A stretch of 64,000 nucleotides of DNA from Arthrobacter sp. PAMC25564 (lineage in GTDB: Bacteria; Actinomycetota; Actinomycetes; Actinomycetales; Micrococcaceae): contig NZ_CP039290.1 in assembly GCF_004798705.1 (NCBI RefSeq), positions 558,001-622,000 of the forward strand. The letters run 5' to 3'. The position numbers were made by a program, and so were the translations under genes. The notes under the pieces are model-generated. The model did no database searches, had not been told where the DNA came from, and worked only from the letters and a program-made list of their open reading frames with translations. Positions 22,946 to 33,571 of the stretch are shown here, in pieces (the stretch's first letter is position 1; the number at the start of each line of letters is the position of its first letter).

Positions 22946-24058
22946 ATGACTGAGAACTACACGGCTCTCTACGAAGAGCACAAGAAACTCGGTGCCTCCT
23001 TCACCGATTTCGGTGGCTGGCAGATGCCGCTGAAGTACAGCTCCGAGCTGGCCGAGCACCACGCCGTCCGCAAGTCCGCAGGCTTGTTCGACCTCTCCCA
23101 CATGGGCGAAGTCTGGGTCACCGGCCCCGAAGCCGGCGCTTTCCTGGACTACGCCCTGGTCGGGAAACTCTCCGCCATTGCGGACGGCAAGGCCAAATAC
23201 TCGCTCATCTGCAACGCCGACGGCGGCATCATCGATGACCTCATCACCTACCGTTTCGGTGACGAGAAGTACCTGGTGGTCCCCAACGCCGGCAACGCCA
23301 AGGTCGTCGCAGCTGCCCTGGCCGAGCGCGCAGCGAACTTCGACGTGACGGTGGAGGACGCCTCCGCGGCGACCTCGCTGATCGCCGTGCAGGGTCCCAA
23401 GGCCGAGGCCATCCTGCTCAAGCTCACCGATGAGGCCCAGCACGCGCTGATCACCGAGCTGAAGTACTACGCGTTCAACGAGCTCACCGTGGCCGGCCAC
23501 GACGTCATCCTGGCCCGCACCGGTTACACCGGCGAGGACGGCTTCGAGCTCTTTGTACCGAACGACGGCGCCGCTGACCTGTGGGCAAAGGTCGCCGAAG
23601 CAGGGGCCGAGTTCGGCATCATCCCGTGCGGCCTCGCCTCCCGCGACTCGCTCCGGCTCGAGGCCGGCATGCCGCTGTACGGCAACGAGCTGTCCCTCGA
23701 GCGCTCACCGTTCGACGCCGGCCTGGGCCCGGTTGTGGCGCTCAAGAGCAAGGAAGGCGACTTCGTGGGCCGCTCCGCGCTGGAAGCAGCCAAGGAAGCC
23801 GGTTCCAAGCGCAAGCTGGTCGGATTGAAGGGCCTGGGACGCCGTGCCGGCCGCGGCCACTACCCGGTCCTCAAGGACGGCGCAGTGGTTGGCGAAGTCA
23901 CCTCCGGCCAGCCCTCACCCACCCTCGGCTACCCGGTCGCGATGGCCTACGTCGACGTCGAGCACGCCGAACCGGGCACCGCCCTGGACATCGACCTCCG
24001 GGGCAAGGCAGAGCCCTTCGAGGTTGTAACCCTGCCGTTCTACAAGCGCCAAAAGTAG
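22946..24058 (+). CDS. gcvT: Glycine cleavage T-protein (aminomethyltransferase)
   Basis: A 370-aa aminomethyltransferase. It releases ammonia from the H-protein-bound intermediate and forms 5,10-methylene-THF. Recognisable segments are FTDFGGWQMPLKYSSELAEHHAVR, GLFDLSHMGE, LARTGYTGEDGFELF, CGLASRDSLRLEAGMPLYG and GEVTSGQPSPTLGYPVAMAYV. It starts 12 bp after gcvP with a preceding AAGGA. About 100 bp separate it from gcvH, and that gap carries a duplicated 24-bp sequence. Confidence 0.97.
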   Translation: MTENYTALYEEHKKLGASFTDFGGWQMPLKYSSELAEHHAVRKSAGLFDLSHMGEVWVTGPEAGAFLDYALVGKLSAIADGKAKYSLICNADGGIIDDLITYRFGDEKYLVVPNAGNAKVVAAALAERAANFDVTVEDASAATSLIAVQGPKAEAILLKLTDEAQHALITELKYYAFNELTVAGHDVILARTGYTGEDGFELFVPNDGAADLWAKVAEAGAEFGIIPCGLASRDSLRLEAGMPLYGNELSLERSPFDAGLGPVVALKSKEGDFVGRSALEAAKEAGSKRKLVGLKGLGRRAGRGHYPVLKDGAVVGEVTSGQPSPTLGYPVAMAYVDVEHAEPGTALDIDLRGKAEPFEVVTLPFYKRQK

Positions 24059-24075
24059 CCCTCCCGCTTAAAAAT

Positions 24076-24131
24076 CCGACGCTCCCTCACCTTTCGCAAG
24101 GTTTGGACCGACGCTCCGTCACTTTTCGCAA
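24076..24131. repeat. Duplicated 24-bp intergenic repeat
   Basis: Two copies, 24076-24099 and 24108-24131, both starting CCGACGCTCC and ending TTTCGCAA. They differ at two of 24 positions and are spaced 32 bp apart. The gap between gcvT and gcvH is otherwise empty. The form suggests a small dispersed intergenic repeat, but only these two copies were noticed in the window. Confidence 0.8.
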
Positions 24132-24157
24132 ACACCAAAACTTTAAGGAATGACACC

Positions 24158-24541
24158 ATGGCTAAAGTAGCTGCTGAACTGAAATACTCCGCCGAGCACG
24201 AGTGGATCGCCACTGATGGCTCCGGCCCGTCCGTAGTTGGCGTGTCCGCTGTTGCCGCTGAGGCCCTCGGCGACATCGTGTACGTGGACCTGCCCGAGGT
24301 CGGCGCGACGGTGACCGCTGGCGAAACCTGCGGCGAGATCGAGTCCACGAAGTCTGTTTCGGACCTGTACTCCCCGGTCACGGGCGAGGTCATCGAGGTC
24401 AATGACGGCGTCGTCAGCGATCCGGCAGTCATCAATTCCGACCCGTACGGTGCGGGCTGGCTGTTCAAGGTGACCGTGACGGAAGAGGGTCCGCTGCTGT
24501 CGGCCGCGGACTATGCTGCAGCCAACGGCGGCGAACTGTGA
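24158..24541 (+). CDS. gcvH: Glycine cleavage H-protein
   Basis: The 127-aa lipoyl carrier of the glycine cleavage system. The lipoylation site is the Lys in [16 protein letters not shown]; the start KYSAEHEWI and [13 protein letters not shown] are typical. It follows TTTAAGGAATGACACC and overlaps glyA by 4 bp (GTGA). Lipoyl synthase, needed to complete the cofactor on this protein, is encoded downstream in the same operon. Confidence 0.97.
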   Translation: MAKVAAELKYSAEHEWIATDGSGPSVVGVSAVAAEALGDIVYVDLPEVGATVTAGETCGEIESTKSVSDLYSPVTGEVIEVNDGVVSDPAVINSDPYGAGWLFKVTVTEEGPLLSAADYAAANGGEL

Positions 24542-25863
24542 GCGGCGCCGCGATGGGAACGACGGCGTTCCAGCAGGTGGTTTCCCGGTCCCTGGATGCG
24601 GATCTGTCGGTCCTGGATCCGGAGGTCGCGTCCCGGATTGATGCGGAGCTGGGCCGGCAGCGGGACGGGCTGGAGATGATCGCCTCGGAGAACCACACCG
24701 CGGTGGCTGTGATGCAGGCGCAGGGCTCGGTGCTGACGAACAAGTATGCCGAGGGGTACCCGGGCAAGCGCTACTACGGCGGCTGCGAGCACGTGGACGT
24801 GATCGAACAGCTCGCCATTGACCGGGTCAAGGCCCTGTTCGGTGCCGGGTTCGCGAACGTCCAGCCGCACTCCGGCGCGCAGGCGAACGCCTCGGTGATG
24901 CACGCGTTGATCAAGCCCGGGGACACCATCATGGGCCTGAACCTGGCCCACGGCGGGCACCTGACCCACGGGATGAAGATCAACTTCTCCGGCAGGCTCT
25001 ACCACGTTGTCCCGTACCAGGTCCGCGAGGATGACCACCGGATCGACATGGCCGAGGTGGAGCGCCTGGCGCTGGAGACCAGGCCGGCCCTGATCGTGGC
25101 CGGCTGGTCCGCGTACGCCCGGCAGCTGGATTTTGCGGAGTTCCGTAGGATCGCCGATCTGGTGGGCGCGTACCTGATGGTGGACATGGCGCACTTCGCC
25201 GGCCTGGTGGCCGCGGGCCTGCACCCGTCCCCGGTGCCGCACGCCCACGTCACCACCTCCACGACGCACAAGACCCTCGCCGGTCCGCGCGGCGGGATCA
25301 TCCTGAGCAACGACGCGGACATCGCGAAGAAGATCAACTCCGCGGTGTTCCCGGGCCAGCAGGGCGGACCGCTGGAGCACGTCATCGCCGGCAAGGCGGT
25401 GGCCTTCAAGATCGCCGCGTCCCCGGAGTTCAAGGAACGCCAGGAACGTGTGCTGGCCGGTGCCAGGATCCTGGCCGACCGCCTGGCCCGGGACGACGTC
25501 ACCGCGAAGGGGATCAACGTGGTCTCCGGCGGCACCGACGTCCATCTGGTCCTGGTGGACCTGCGCGACTGCGAGCTGGATGGCCAGCAGGCCGAGGACC
25601 GCCTGGCCGCGATTGACATCACCGTGAACCGCAACGCCGTGCCGTTCGACCCGCGCCCGCCGATGGTCACCTCGGGCCTGCGGATCGGCACCCCGGCCCT
25701 GGCCACCCGCGGCTTCGGCGAGGCTGCCTTCGCCGAGGTCGCGGACATCATCGCCGAGGCCCTGATGGCCGACGCCGGCGCGGACCTCTCCGGCCTGCGC
25801 ACCCGGGTGGAGGCCCTCGCCGCCGCCCACCCGCTCTACCCCTCGGTTGCCAACCTCGGCTGA
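24538..25863 (+). CDS. glyA: Serine hydroxymethyltransferase
   Basis: A 441-aa PLP enzyme that interconverts serine + THF and glycine + 5,10-methylene-THF. Motifs: [36 protein letters not shown], the PLP-lysine in [15 protein letters not shown], and [25 protein letters not shown] start overlaps the gcvH stop; an in-frame ATG at 24553 is an alternative. In this operon it probably combines glycine with the methylene-THF made by the cleavage system to give serine, which SdaA then deaminates. Genomes of this group often have another glyA for housekeeping, which cannot be checked here. Confidence 0.96.
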   Translation: MSGAAMGTTAFQQVVSRSLDADLSVLDPEVASRIDAELGRQRDGLEMIASENHTAVAVMQAQGSVLTNKYAEGYPGKRYYGGCEHVDVIEQLAIDRVKALFGAGFANVQPHSGAQANASVMHALIKPGDTIMGLNLAHGGHLTHGMKINFSGRLYHVVPYQVREDDHRIDMAEVERLALETRPALIVAGWSAYARQLDFAEFRRIADLVGAYLMVDMAHFAGLVAAGLHPSPVPHAHVTTSTTHKTLAGPRGGIILSNDADIAKKINSAVFPGQQGGPLEHVIAGKAVAFKIAASPEFKERQERVLAGARILADRLARDDVTAKGINVVSGGTDVHLVLVDLRDCELDGQQAEDRLAAIDITVNRNAVPFDPRPPMVTSGLRIGTPALATRGFGEAAFAEVADIIAEALMADAGADLSGLRTRVEALAAAHPLYPSVANLG

Positions 25864-25986
25864 TGTCATCCCGGGACTGATCTCTTTTTGGGTCGGCTCC
25901 GGCGCCGGCGGACCGGACTTTTCACGCGTGCCCGCTCGTCCTCCCCACCGCTCCGTCCGCACACCTATCCAGTAAGGAACCCGGCT

Positions 25987-27384
<1,398 letters not shown>

Positions 27385-27397
27385 GGGGAGAGATCAA

Positions 27398-28405
27398 ATG
27401 ACATTGGCACCAGAAGGCCGGAAGCTGCTGCGCGTTGAACAGCGTAACTCGGCTGTACCCGTGGAGCGGAAGCCGGAGTGGATCAAGGCCAAGGTCCAGA
27501 TGGGCCCCGAGTTCGTCCAGCTCAAGAACCTGGTGAAGAAGGAAGGCCTGCACACGGTGTGTGAGGAGGCCGGCTGCCCCAACATCTTCGAATGCTGGGA
27601 AGACAAGGAGGCGACGTTCCTGATCGGCGGCTCCGAGTGCACCCGGCGCTGCGACTTCTGCCAGATCGATACCGGCAAGCCCTCTCCGGTGGACGTGTTC
27701 GAGCCCACCAAGGTGGCCCGCTCGGTCCAGGCCATGGCGCTGCGCTACGCCACCGTCACGGGCGTGGCGCGCGATGACCTCGCCGACGAGGGCGTCTGGC
27801 TCTACGCCGAGACGGTCCGCAAGATCCACGAACTGAACCCGGGCACCGGCGTGGAACTCCTGATTCCGGACTTCTCCGGCAAGCCCGAACACATTCAGGC
27901 GATCTGCGACTCCCAACCGGAGGTCTTCGCCCACAACGTCGAGACCGTGCCGCGGATCTTCAAGCGCATCCGCCCCGCGTTCCGCTACGACCGTTCCCTG
28001 GACGTCATCACCCAGGGCCGGGCCCTGGGCATGGTCACCAAGTCCAACCTGATCCTGGGCATGGGCGAAACCCGCGAGGAGATCTCCGCGGCCCTGCAGG
28101 ACCTGCACGACGCCGGCTGCGACCTGATCACCATCACCCAGTACCTGCGCCCCTCCGAGCGGCACCTGCCGGTGGACCGCTGGGTCAAGCCGCAGGAATT
28201 CGTGGACCTGCAGCACGAAGCCGACGAGATCGGCTTCCTCGGCGTCATGTCCGGCCCGCTGGTGCGCTCCTCGTACCGCGCCGGCCGGCTCTGGGCCACC
28301 GCGATGCGCAAGAAGGGCCGGGAAATCCCCGCCCACCTCGCCCACATCGAGTCCTCCGGCAGCACCCGCCAGGAAGCCAGCTCCCTGCTCGCGGCGCACG
28401 CCTGA
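27398..28405 (+). CDS. lipA: Lipoyl synthase
   Basis: A 335-aa radical SAM enzyme that inserts two sulfurs into the octanoyl chain on lipoyl carrier proteins such as GcvH. The auxiliary cluster motif is [13 protein letters not shown] and the SAM cluster motif is [10 protein letters not shown]; the conserved end RSSYRAG is present. It lies 13 bp after sdaA. lipA normally sits beside lipB, which is not found in the window, so placement in a glycine cleavage operon suggests a second, dedicated copy. Confidence 0.96.
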   Translation: MTLAPEGRKLLRVEQRNSAVPVERKPEWIKAKVQMGPEFVQLKNLVKKEGLHTVCEEAGCPNIFECWEDKEATFLIGGSECTRRCDFCQIDTGKPSPVDVFEPTKVARSVQAMALRYATVTGVARDDLADEGVWLYAETVRKIHELNPGTGVELLIPDFSGKPEHIQAICDSQPEVFAHNVETVPRIFKRIRPAFRYDRSLDVITQGRALGMVTKSNLILGMGETREEISAALQDLHDAGCDLITITQYLRPSERHLPVDRWVKPQEFVDLQHEADEIGFLGVMSGPLVRSSYRAGRLWATAMRKKGREIPAHLAHIESSGSTRQEASSLLAAHA

Positions 28406-28450
28406 CACCCGGTACAGCACCCGGAACCATGTAATATCCAGAGAGGACCA

Positions 28451-29287
28451 ATGATGTTCCCCACCAGAATCGAAATCATCCCTTCAGAGGGAATCGTTGA
28501 ACAGGTCCAGGCCGTGGTGCCGTTGACCACCACGCTCACGGTGACGTGCCTGCCCCATCACGGCATCGAGCGGACGATGCGCGCCGCGGTGCAGCTCAGC
28601 ATGCTCGGTTACCGGGTCATCCCGCACCTCGCGGCGCGGAGCCTGCATAGCCGTGCCGAGCTGACCGGCATCATGCGGGACTGCAATGTCGCCGGCATCG
28701 GTGAAGTGTTCGTGATCGGCGGCGACCGGAAGCAGCCCGCGGGGCCGTACCAGTCCGCTCTCCCGCTCCTGGAAGACATCGCGCAACACTCCGGCGGCGC
28801 GATGCGGGCCGGCATTGCGGGCTACCCGGAGGGCCACCCCGCTGTGGGCCCCCTGGACCTGCTGGACGCGCTGCTGGCCAAGCAGCACCTGGCCACCCAC
28901 GTCGTGACGCAGATGTGCTTCTCCGCCCCGACGGTCCTGGACTACGCGGCGCTCCTGCGCCGCGAGGGCGTGCAGCTGCCCGTCTGGGCCGGGGTGGCGG
29001 GGTCCGTCCCGCGGACCAAGCTGGTCTCCCTGGCCACCCAGATCGGCGTCGGAAGTTCCCTGAAGTTCCTCAGCCGCAAGGGGCCGCTGGCCCGCAAGCT
29101 CCTGAGCGGGGACCGCTACTCGCCCCACAACCTGGTGGCCGGGCTCGAAATCCAGCCCGGCAGCATCGCGGGCATCCATCTCTACAGCTTCAACAACCTG
29201 GATTCGGTTTCCGATGAACCGTTTCCGGCGTCAACCCCAGCAGCACTCCAGCCCGCATTGATTCGAGGAGCAGCAAGTGTCATCTGA
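28451..29287 (+). CDS. Methylenetetrahydrofolate reductase family protein
   Basis: A 278-aa TIM-barrel protein resembling the MetF family. Segments include TLTVTCLPHHGIERTMRAAVQLSMLGYRVIPHLAAR, VFVIGGDRKQPAGPYQSALPLLEDI, GIAGYPEGHPAV, ATHVVTQMCFSAPTVLDY and PVWAGVAGSVPRTKLVS. The family uses FAD and interconverts 5,10-methylene-THF and 5-methyl-THF. In this operon it may work on methylene-THF made by glycine cleavage. It starts with ATGATG after AGAGAGGACC. The N-terminus is shorter than in canonical MetF, so the exact reaction is not sure. Confidence 0.78.
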   Translation: MMFPTRIEIIPSEGIVEQVQAVVPLTTTLTVTCLPHHGIERTMRAAVQLSMLGYRVIPHLAARSLHSRAELTGIMRDCNVAGIGEVFVIGGDRKQPAGPYQSALPLLEDIAQHSGGAMRAGIAGYPEGHPAVGPLDLLDALLAKQHLATHVVTQMCFSAPTVLDYAALLRREGVQLPVWAGVAGSVPRTKLVSLATQIGVGSSLKFLSRKGPLARKLLSGDRYSPHNLVAGLEIQPGSIAGIHLYSFNNLDSVSDEPFPASTPAALQPALIRGAASVI

Positions 29288-30719
29288 AACTGTTACGGCC
29301 CAGCAGGCGCCGCATCTTGAGCGCCAGCTCAGCAACCGGCACATCCAGCTCATCGCCATTGGCGGTGCCATCGGTACGGGGCTCTTTATGGGCTCGGGCA
29401 AGACGATCTCCGCCGCCGGCCCCTCCGTCATCTTCGTCTACATGATCATCGGCTTCATGCTGTTCTTCGTTATGCGGGCGATGGGCGAACTGCTGCTGAG
29501 CAACCTGCACTACAAATCCTTCAGCGATTTTGCCGCCGACCTCTTGGGCCCCTGGGCCGGGTTCTTCACCGGCTGGACCTACTGGTTCTGCTGGGTGATC
29601 ACTGGAATCGCCGACGTCATTGCCATCGCCGGCTACTCGCAGGAACTCTGGCCGGGGCTGCCGCTCTGGATTCCGGGCCTGGCGACCATCGCCATCCTAC
29701 TGCTCCTCAACCTCACCACGGTGAAGGCCTTCGGGGAGACCGAATTCTGGTTCGCCCTCATCAAGATCATCGCCATCGCGGCCCTGATTGTGGTTGGCCT
29801 GTTCATGATCTTCAGCGGGTTCAGCTCCGACGCCGGACCGGCCACCTTCACCAACCTGTGGAGCCACGGAGGCTTCTTCCCGAATGAATTCATGGGCTTC
29901 GTGGCCGGGTTCCAGATCGCCGTCTTCGCCTTTGTGGGCATTGAACTGGTAGGCACCACGGCCGCGGAGGCCAAGGACCCGGAAAAGAACCTGCCCAAGG
30001 CCATCAACTCCATCCCGATCCGCGTACTGCTTTTCTACGTGGGCGCCCTCATCATCCTGATGTCCGTCACCCCGTGGACCCAGTTCCAGGCCGGGCACAG
30101 CCCCTTCATAGCCATGTTCTCCCTGGCCGGCCTGGGAGCTGCCGCCACCGTGGTCAACCTGGTGGTGCTGACATCGGCGATGTCCTCGGCCAACTCGGGC
30201 ATCTACTCCACGTCGCGCATGGTTTACGGCCTGGCCCAGGAGGGCGATGCCCCGGCCCTGTTCGGCGGACTGTCCCGGCGCAAGGTCCCGCAGAACGCGC
30301 TGTTCCTGTCCTGCGTCCTGCTGCTCTCCGGCGTTGTGCTGATGTACGCGGGACAGGACATCGGCAAGGCCTTTGACATGGTGACCACGGTATCCGCGGT
30401 CTGCTTCGTCTTCGTCTGGTCGATCATCCTGGCCAGCTACCTTGCCTTCCGGGCCCGCCGTCCGCACCTGCACGAGGCGTCCAAGTACAAGATGCCCGGC
30501 GGCAGGCCCATGATCTGGCTGGTCTTCGCTTTCTTCGCGTTCGTCCTGTGGGCGCTGACCACGCAGCCGGATACCCTTCTGGCACTCCTGATCACCCCGG
30601 TCTGGTTCATCCTGCTCGGTGCCGCCTGGCTCGTCCTGCGCCGGCGCCCGGCCCACCTGGCCCGCTACGCGGCCTTCCAGCAGGACCTTGCCGGCGAGAA
30701 GACACAGCGGGAAGGCTGA
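29277..30719 (+). CDS. Amino acid permease, CycA-like (AAT family)
   Basis: A 480-aa APC-superfamily permease with about 12 membrane helices. The start LERQLSNRHIQLIAIGGAIGTGLFMGSGKTISAAGPS is typical of the AAT family; the closest recognised type is CycA, the D-serine/D-alanine/glycine transporter. GTG at 29277, preceded by GAGGAG, overlaps the end of the MTHFR-like gene by 11 bp. Within a glycine-induced operon it most likely imports glycine and/or serine. Confidence 0.86.
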   Translation: MSSETVTAQQAPHLERQLSNRHIQLIAIGGAIGTGLFMGSGKTISAAGPSVIFVYMIIGFMLFFVMRAMGELLLSNLHYKSFSDFAADLLGPWAGFFTGWTYWFCWVITGIADVIAIAGYSQELWPGLPLWIPGLATIAILLLLNLTTVKAFGETEFWFALIKIIAIAALIVVGLFMIFSGFSSDAGPATFTNLWSHGGFFPNEFMGFVAGFQIAVFAFVGIELVGTTAAEAKDPEKNLPKAINSIPIRVLLFYVGALIILMSVTPWTQFQAGHSPFIAMFSLAGLGAAATVVNLVVLTSAMSSANSGIYSTSRMVYGLAQEGDAPALFGGLSRRKVPQNALFLSCVLLLSGVVLMYAGQDIGKAFDMVTTVSAVCFVFVWSIILASYLAFRARRPHLHEASKYKMPGGRPMIWLVFAFFAFVLWALTTQPDTLLALLITPVWFILLGAAWLVLRRRPAHLARYAAFQQDLAGEKTQREG

Positions 30720-30722
30720 GTC

Positions 30723-31577
30723 ATGGAAACCGAACACGTTCTCACCGTCAACTGTGCCGAATCCCCGGGGATCGTCCACGCGGTCACCGGGTACCTGCTG
30801 GACCACGACTGCGACATCATAGACACCAAGCACTTCGGCGACCGCCCGGAAAAGCAGTTCTTTATGCGGATGCATTTCGCGTCCGGGAGCAAGGCCTTCA
30901 GCACGGAGGAGCTGCGCACCGACTTCGCACCCTTGGCCGAGAAATGGCAAATGAACTGGCAGCTGGAGCCGCACGGCCGTAAACGCCGGGTCCTCGTTAT
31001 GGTGTCCAAGTTCGGGCATTGCCTCAATGATCTGCTGTTCCGGACGCGCACGGGCGACCTTCCAGTGGATATCGTGGCCGTCGTGTCCAACCACCGTGAC
31101 CATGAGGAGCTCGTCAAGTGGCACGGCATCCCCTTCTTCCACCTTCCGGTCACGAAGGAGACCAAAGCCGCCCAGGAGGCAAGGCTACTGGAGCTCGTGG
31201 ACGAATTCGACGTCGAACTCGTGGTCCTCGCCCGCTACATGCAGGTCCTCAGCGACGAGCTGTCGGCCAAGCTGACGGGACGGACCATTAACATCCACCA
31301 TTCCTTCCTGCCAAGCTTCAAGGGTGCCAAGCCCTATCATCAGGCCTACGAACGCGGCGTAAAAACAGTCGGAGCAACCGCCCACTACGTCAACGCCGAG
31401 CTCGACGAGGGCCCGATCATTTCGCAAAAGGTCATCGAGGTCGACCACACCTACACCGCTGAGGACCTTGTCGCCGTCGGCCGGGACGCCGAGTGCGCAG
31501 CCTTGAGCACGGCCGTGCGCTGGCACTGCGAGGGCCGAATCCTGCTCGATGGAAACCGGACTGTGATCCTGCGCTGA
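30723..31577 (+). CDS. purU: Formyltetrahydrofolate deformylase
   Basis: A 284-aa enzyme that hydrolyses 10-formyl-THF to formate and THF. It has an N-terminal ACT domain ([29 protein letters not shown]) and a C-terminal formyltransferase-fold domain with [14 protein letters not shown], the loop [26 protein letters not shown] and [14 protein letters not shown]. It starts 3 bp after the permease. In this operon it regenerates free THF when glycine breakdown floods the folate pool with one-carbon units. Confidence 0.94.
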   Translation: METEHVLTVNCAESPGIVHAVTGYLLDHDCDIIDTKHFGDRPEKQFFMRMHFASGSKAFSTEELRTDFAPLAEKWQMNWQLEPHGRKRRVLVMVSKFGHCLNDLLFRTRTGDLPVDIVAVVSNHRDHEELVKWHGIPFFHLPVTKETKAAQEARLLELVDEFDVELVVLARYMQVLSDELSAKLTGRTINIHHSFLPSFKGAKPYHQAYERGVKTVGATAHYVNAELDEGPIISQKVIEVDHTYTAEDLVAVGRDAECAALSTAVRWHCEGRILLDGNRTVILR

Positions 31578-31586
31578 CCCGCCCGT

Positions 31587-31625
31587 GGCCCAGGCTGAAC
31601 GTGAAACCCACGCCCAGCCTGGCCC
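31587..31625 (+). terminator. Hairpin downstream of purU
   Basis: CCAGGCTG at 31590-31597 pairs with CAGCCTGG at 31615-31622, extended by GG/CC past one mismatch. It lies right after the purU stop, at the end of the glycine operon, and has no T-run. It may also bound the decayed urease genes on the other strand. Confidence 0.5.
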
Positions 31626-31675
31626 GGCGGCGGCCGCAGCATGATGTGGGTGTTCTGCCGGTAACTGGCCTCCCG

Positions 31676-31927
31676 GTAGGCGATCAGCCGGACCGTCCTG
31701 CTGTCCCCCGGTTCGAACCGGGCCGCGGTCCCGGCCGGGATGTCCAGGCGGCGGCCATAGGCAGCGGTACGGTCAAATTCAAGGGCGGCGTTGGCCTCGG
31801 CAAAGTGAAAATGTGAACCCACCTGAATGGGCCGGTCGCCGGTGTTGGTGACGGCGACGTCGATCGACTCGCGGCCGGCGTTAGTCACCAGCGGCGCGGC
31901 CCCAAGGACGTATTCTCCGGGAATCAT
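31676..31927 (-). pseudogene. ureB: ureB remnant, urease beta subunit truncated at 3' end
   Basis: From ATG at 31927 the reading frame gives about 84 residues of urease beta subunit: [60 protein letters not shown]. The conserved end of the subunit (the VYGFRG... region) is missing. After about 31676 the frame turns into unrelated sequence and runs antisense into the end of purU. No ureC follows. It lies 10 bp after ureA. It cannot make a working urease. Confidence 0.85.
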
Positions 31928-31937
31928 CAACGTGCTC

Positions 31938-32240
31938 CTAGCGGATGGGATCGTGGACGGTGACGTGCTTGGTGCCCTCCGGGAAGGTGGCTTCGATCTG
32001 GACATCGTGGATCATCTCCGGAACGCCCTCCATGACGTCGCCGCGGCCAAGCAGCGTGGTGCCGTAACTCATCAGCTCCGCCACAGTCCGGCCGTCCCGC
32101 GCGCCCTCGATCAGTTCGTAACTGATGAGCGCCACGGCCTCGGTGAAGTTCAGCTTCAGACCCCGGGCCTGCCGTCGACGGGCAAGGTCCGCCGCGACCA
32201 CGATCATGAGCTTCTCCTGCTCCCGGGGCAACAGGTGCGT
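31938..32240 (-). pseudogene. ureA: ureA remnant, urease gamma subunit with lost start codon
   Basis: A complete 100-codon urease gamma sequence ([70 protein letters not shown]). The position where the family begins MHL... reads ACG-CAC-CTG, so the ATG at 32240 has apparently mutated to ACG. The old ribosome site GGAAGGG is still there at the right distance. Translation could only begin at poorer upstream codons. With a truncated ureB and no ureC, the locus is decayed. Confidence 0.82.
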
Positions 32241-32412
32241 GACGGAATCCCTTCCGGACAAGGCAATACCCCGGCCGACAAGCGCCGCGGTAGTGCCCAG
32301 CATAGTCGGGGGACATTTCCTGCAGCTTGCGTTGGCCTGCATGAGCAACGCCGGATCCGGGTCACGCGTCCAGCGCGGGTTCTGCGCGGCGGCTCACCAC
32401 TATGCTGACGTT

Positions 32413-32748
32413 ATGAAAGCAACCTTGGCCGCTTTGTCCGCTGCGTCGCTCCTGGTGGTGCTGACCGGGTGCGGCCAGGTGCAGGACGCCGCTAACAAGG
32501 CCGTCAGCGACGGCGCCTCGCAGCTCGCCACTGCAGCCGCCAGCGAGGTGAAGAAGCAGGCCTGTGCCCTCGTGGACGACGGGCTGGTCAGCATCAAGGA
32601 CAAGGAACTGCTCCGCGGGCTTGTCGCCGGGGCGGAGACCTCGGGGGTTCGGGCGGACATCACCGCGGCGCTGCGGCAGATCGCAGCCTCGGGAGACCAG
32701 GTTCCGGCGGACGCGGTGAAGTCCCTCAGGGACGCCTGCGCGGCTTAG
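32413..32748 (+). CDS. Small predicted lipoprotein
   Basis: A 111-aa protein with a signal peptide ending in the lipobox LTGC (MKATLAALSAASLLVVLTGCGQ), so it should be anchored to the outer face of the membrane. The mature part is Ala-rich and helical (QDAANKAVSDGASQLATAAASEVKKQACALVDDG), with two further Cys residues that could pair. ATG at 32413 was chosen because the signal peptide starts there; the frame is open further upstream without evidence of use. It converges on the next gene with a 4-bp overlap of ends. Function unknown. Confidence 0.7.
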   Translation: MKATLAALSAASLLVVLTGCGQVQDAANKAVSDGASQLATAAASEVKKQACALVDDGLVSIKDKELLRGLVAGAETSGVRADITAALRQIAASGDQVPADAVKSLRDACAA

Positions 32749-33491
32749 CGCTTGCCCTTCTTCCGGGATCCCTTGCCGCGGCCCTTGTCGGGGTTGGGCG
32801 CATAGCGCTGGGCCACCTTGGGCTTCTTCACGGCGGGGCCCCGCCGGTCCGGCTTCGGTTCCCGCTTGGGCTTCTCCTGCTGGGCGGAGGGCTGGCGTGA
32901 GCTGGCCGCGGTGCGGCCTCGGACAATCCCGATGAACTCCTCGATCACTTCATCCGTGGTTTCGCTGGGCCATGCCAGCGCGATTTCCGTGACAGGCGCC
33001 CCCGTGAGCTTGCGCGCCACGGTGTCCTTGACGTTGAAATGGCGTGCCACGGACATCGGCAGGATCACCAGGCCGGCGCCGGAAGCCACCATCTGGAGGG
33101 CCATCTGGGGGCCGCCCAGTTCCTGCACATCCAGGAAGGTCTCCTGCGACAGGTCCGCCAGCGCCACTTCCTCGAACAGGGAAATCTCGTGGCCCTTGGG
33201 CCCGACCACCACGGGCTGCTCCTCGTAGAGGGGAATGACGCTCAGGCCTTCGCGCTCCACCGGAAGACGGACGAAGCTCAGGTCCGCGGTACCCTCGCGC
33301 AACACCGCGAGCTGGGCCCCGTCGTCGGACATAAAGGAGCGCAGCGGAACATCAGGCATCCGCTCTTCCCAGCGCCGGATCCACTTGCCCGGGGTCACGC
33401 CGGCAACGTACGCGAACCGCAGCTCCCGCGCTTCGGGCTCGGACGGCTCGGACGGGGAGGCGTTTTGGGGTGATTCATCTTCAGCGGACAC
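32745..33491 (-). CDS. LysR-type substrate-binding domain protein lacking a DNA-binding domain
   Basis: A 248-aa protein that begins with an acidic Ser/Pro/Glu-rich tail, then has a LysR_substrate (type 2 periplasmic-binding) domain: LRFAYVAGVTPGKWIRRWEERMPDVPLR, LAVLREGTADLSFVRLP, VPLYEEQPVVVGPKGH-like strands and MVASGAGLVILPMSVARHF. No helix-turn-helix precedes it. The last 50 residues are strongly basic (KPKREPKPDRRGPAVKKPK..., GKGSRKKGKR). GTG at 33491 is the probable start. It is divergent from the DUF5997 gene. It could be an effector-binding partner or a nucleic-acid-binding protein through the basic tail. Confidence 0.72.
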   Translation of the reverse strand: MSAEDESPQNASPSEPSEPEARELRFAYVAGVTPGKWIRRWEERMPDVPLRSFMSDDGAQLAVLREGTADLSFVRLPVEREGLSVIPLYEEQPVVVGPKGHEISLFEEVALADLSQETFLDVQELGGPQMALQMVASGAGLVILPMSVARHFNVKDTVARKLTGAPVTEIALAWPSETTDEVIEEFIGIVRGRTAASSRQPSAQQEKPKREPKPDRRGPAVKKPKVAQRYAPNPDKGRGKGSRKKGKR

Positions 33492-33571
33492 ACGTTCACA
33501 GTACCGCCAGTGCTGGAGTATGGTACCGGTGTTGGTGCCTTGCAGGCCTCCACGCCGGATACCCTTGAAGC

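Noticed and set aside
24076..24131. Possible start of a CRISPR array
   Set aside because: Only two copies with an 8-bp separation and no cas genes; spacing and copy number do not fit CRISPR.
31451..31675. Continuation of the ureB frame into the end of purU
   Set aside because: The residues after about 31676 do not resemble urease and are antisense to purU, so they were excluded from the ureB remnant.
32125..32412. Upstream extension of the small lipoprotein frame
   Set aside because: It overlaps the ureA remnant, and the signal peptide with lipobox starts cleanly at 32413.
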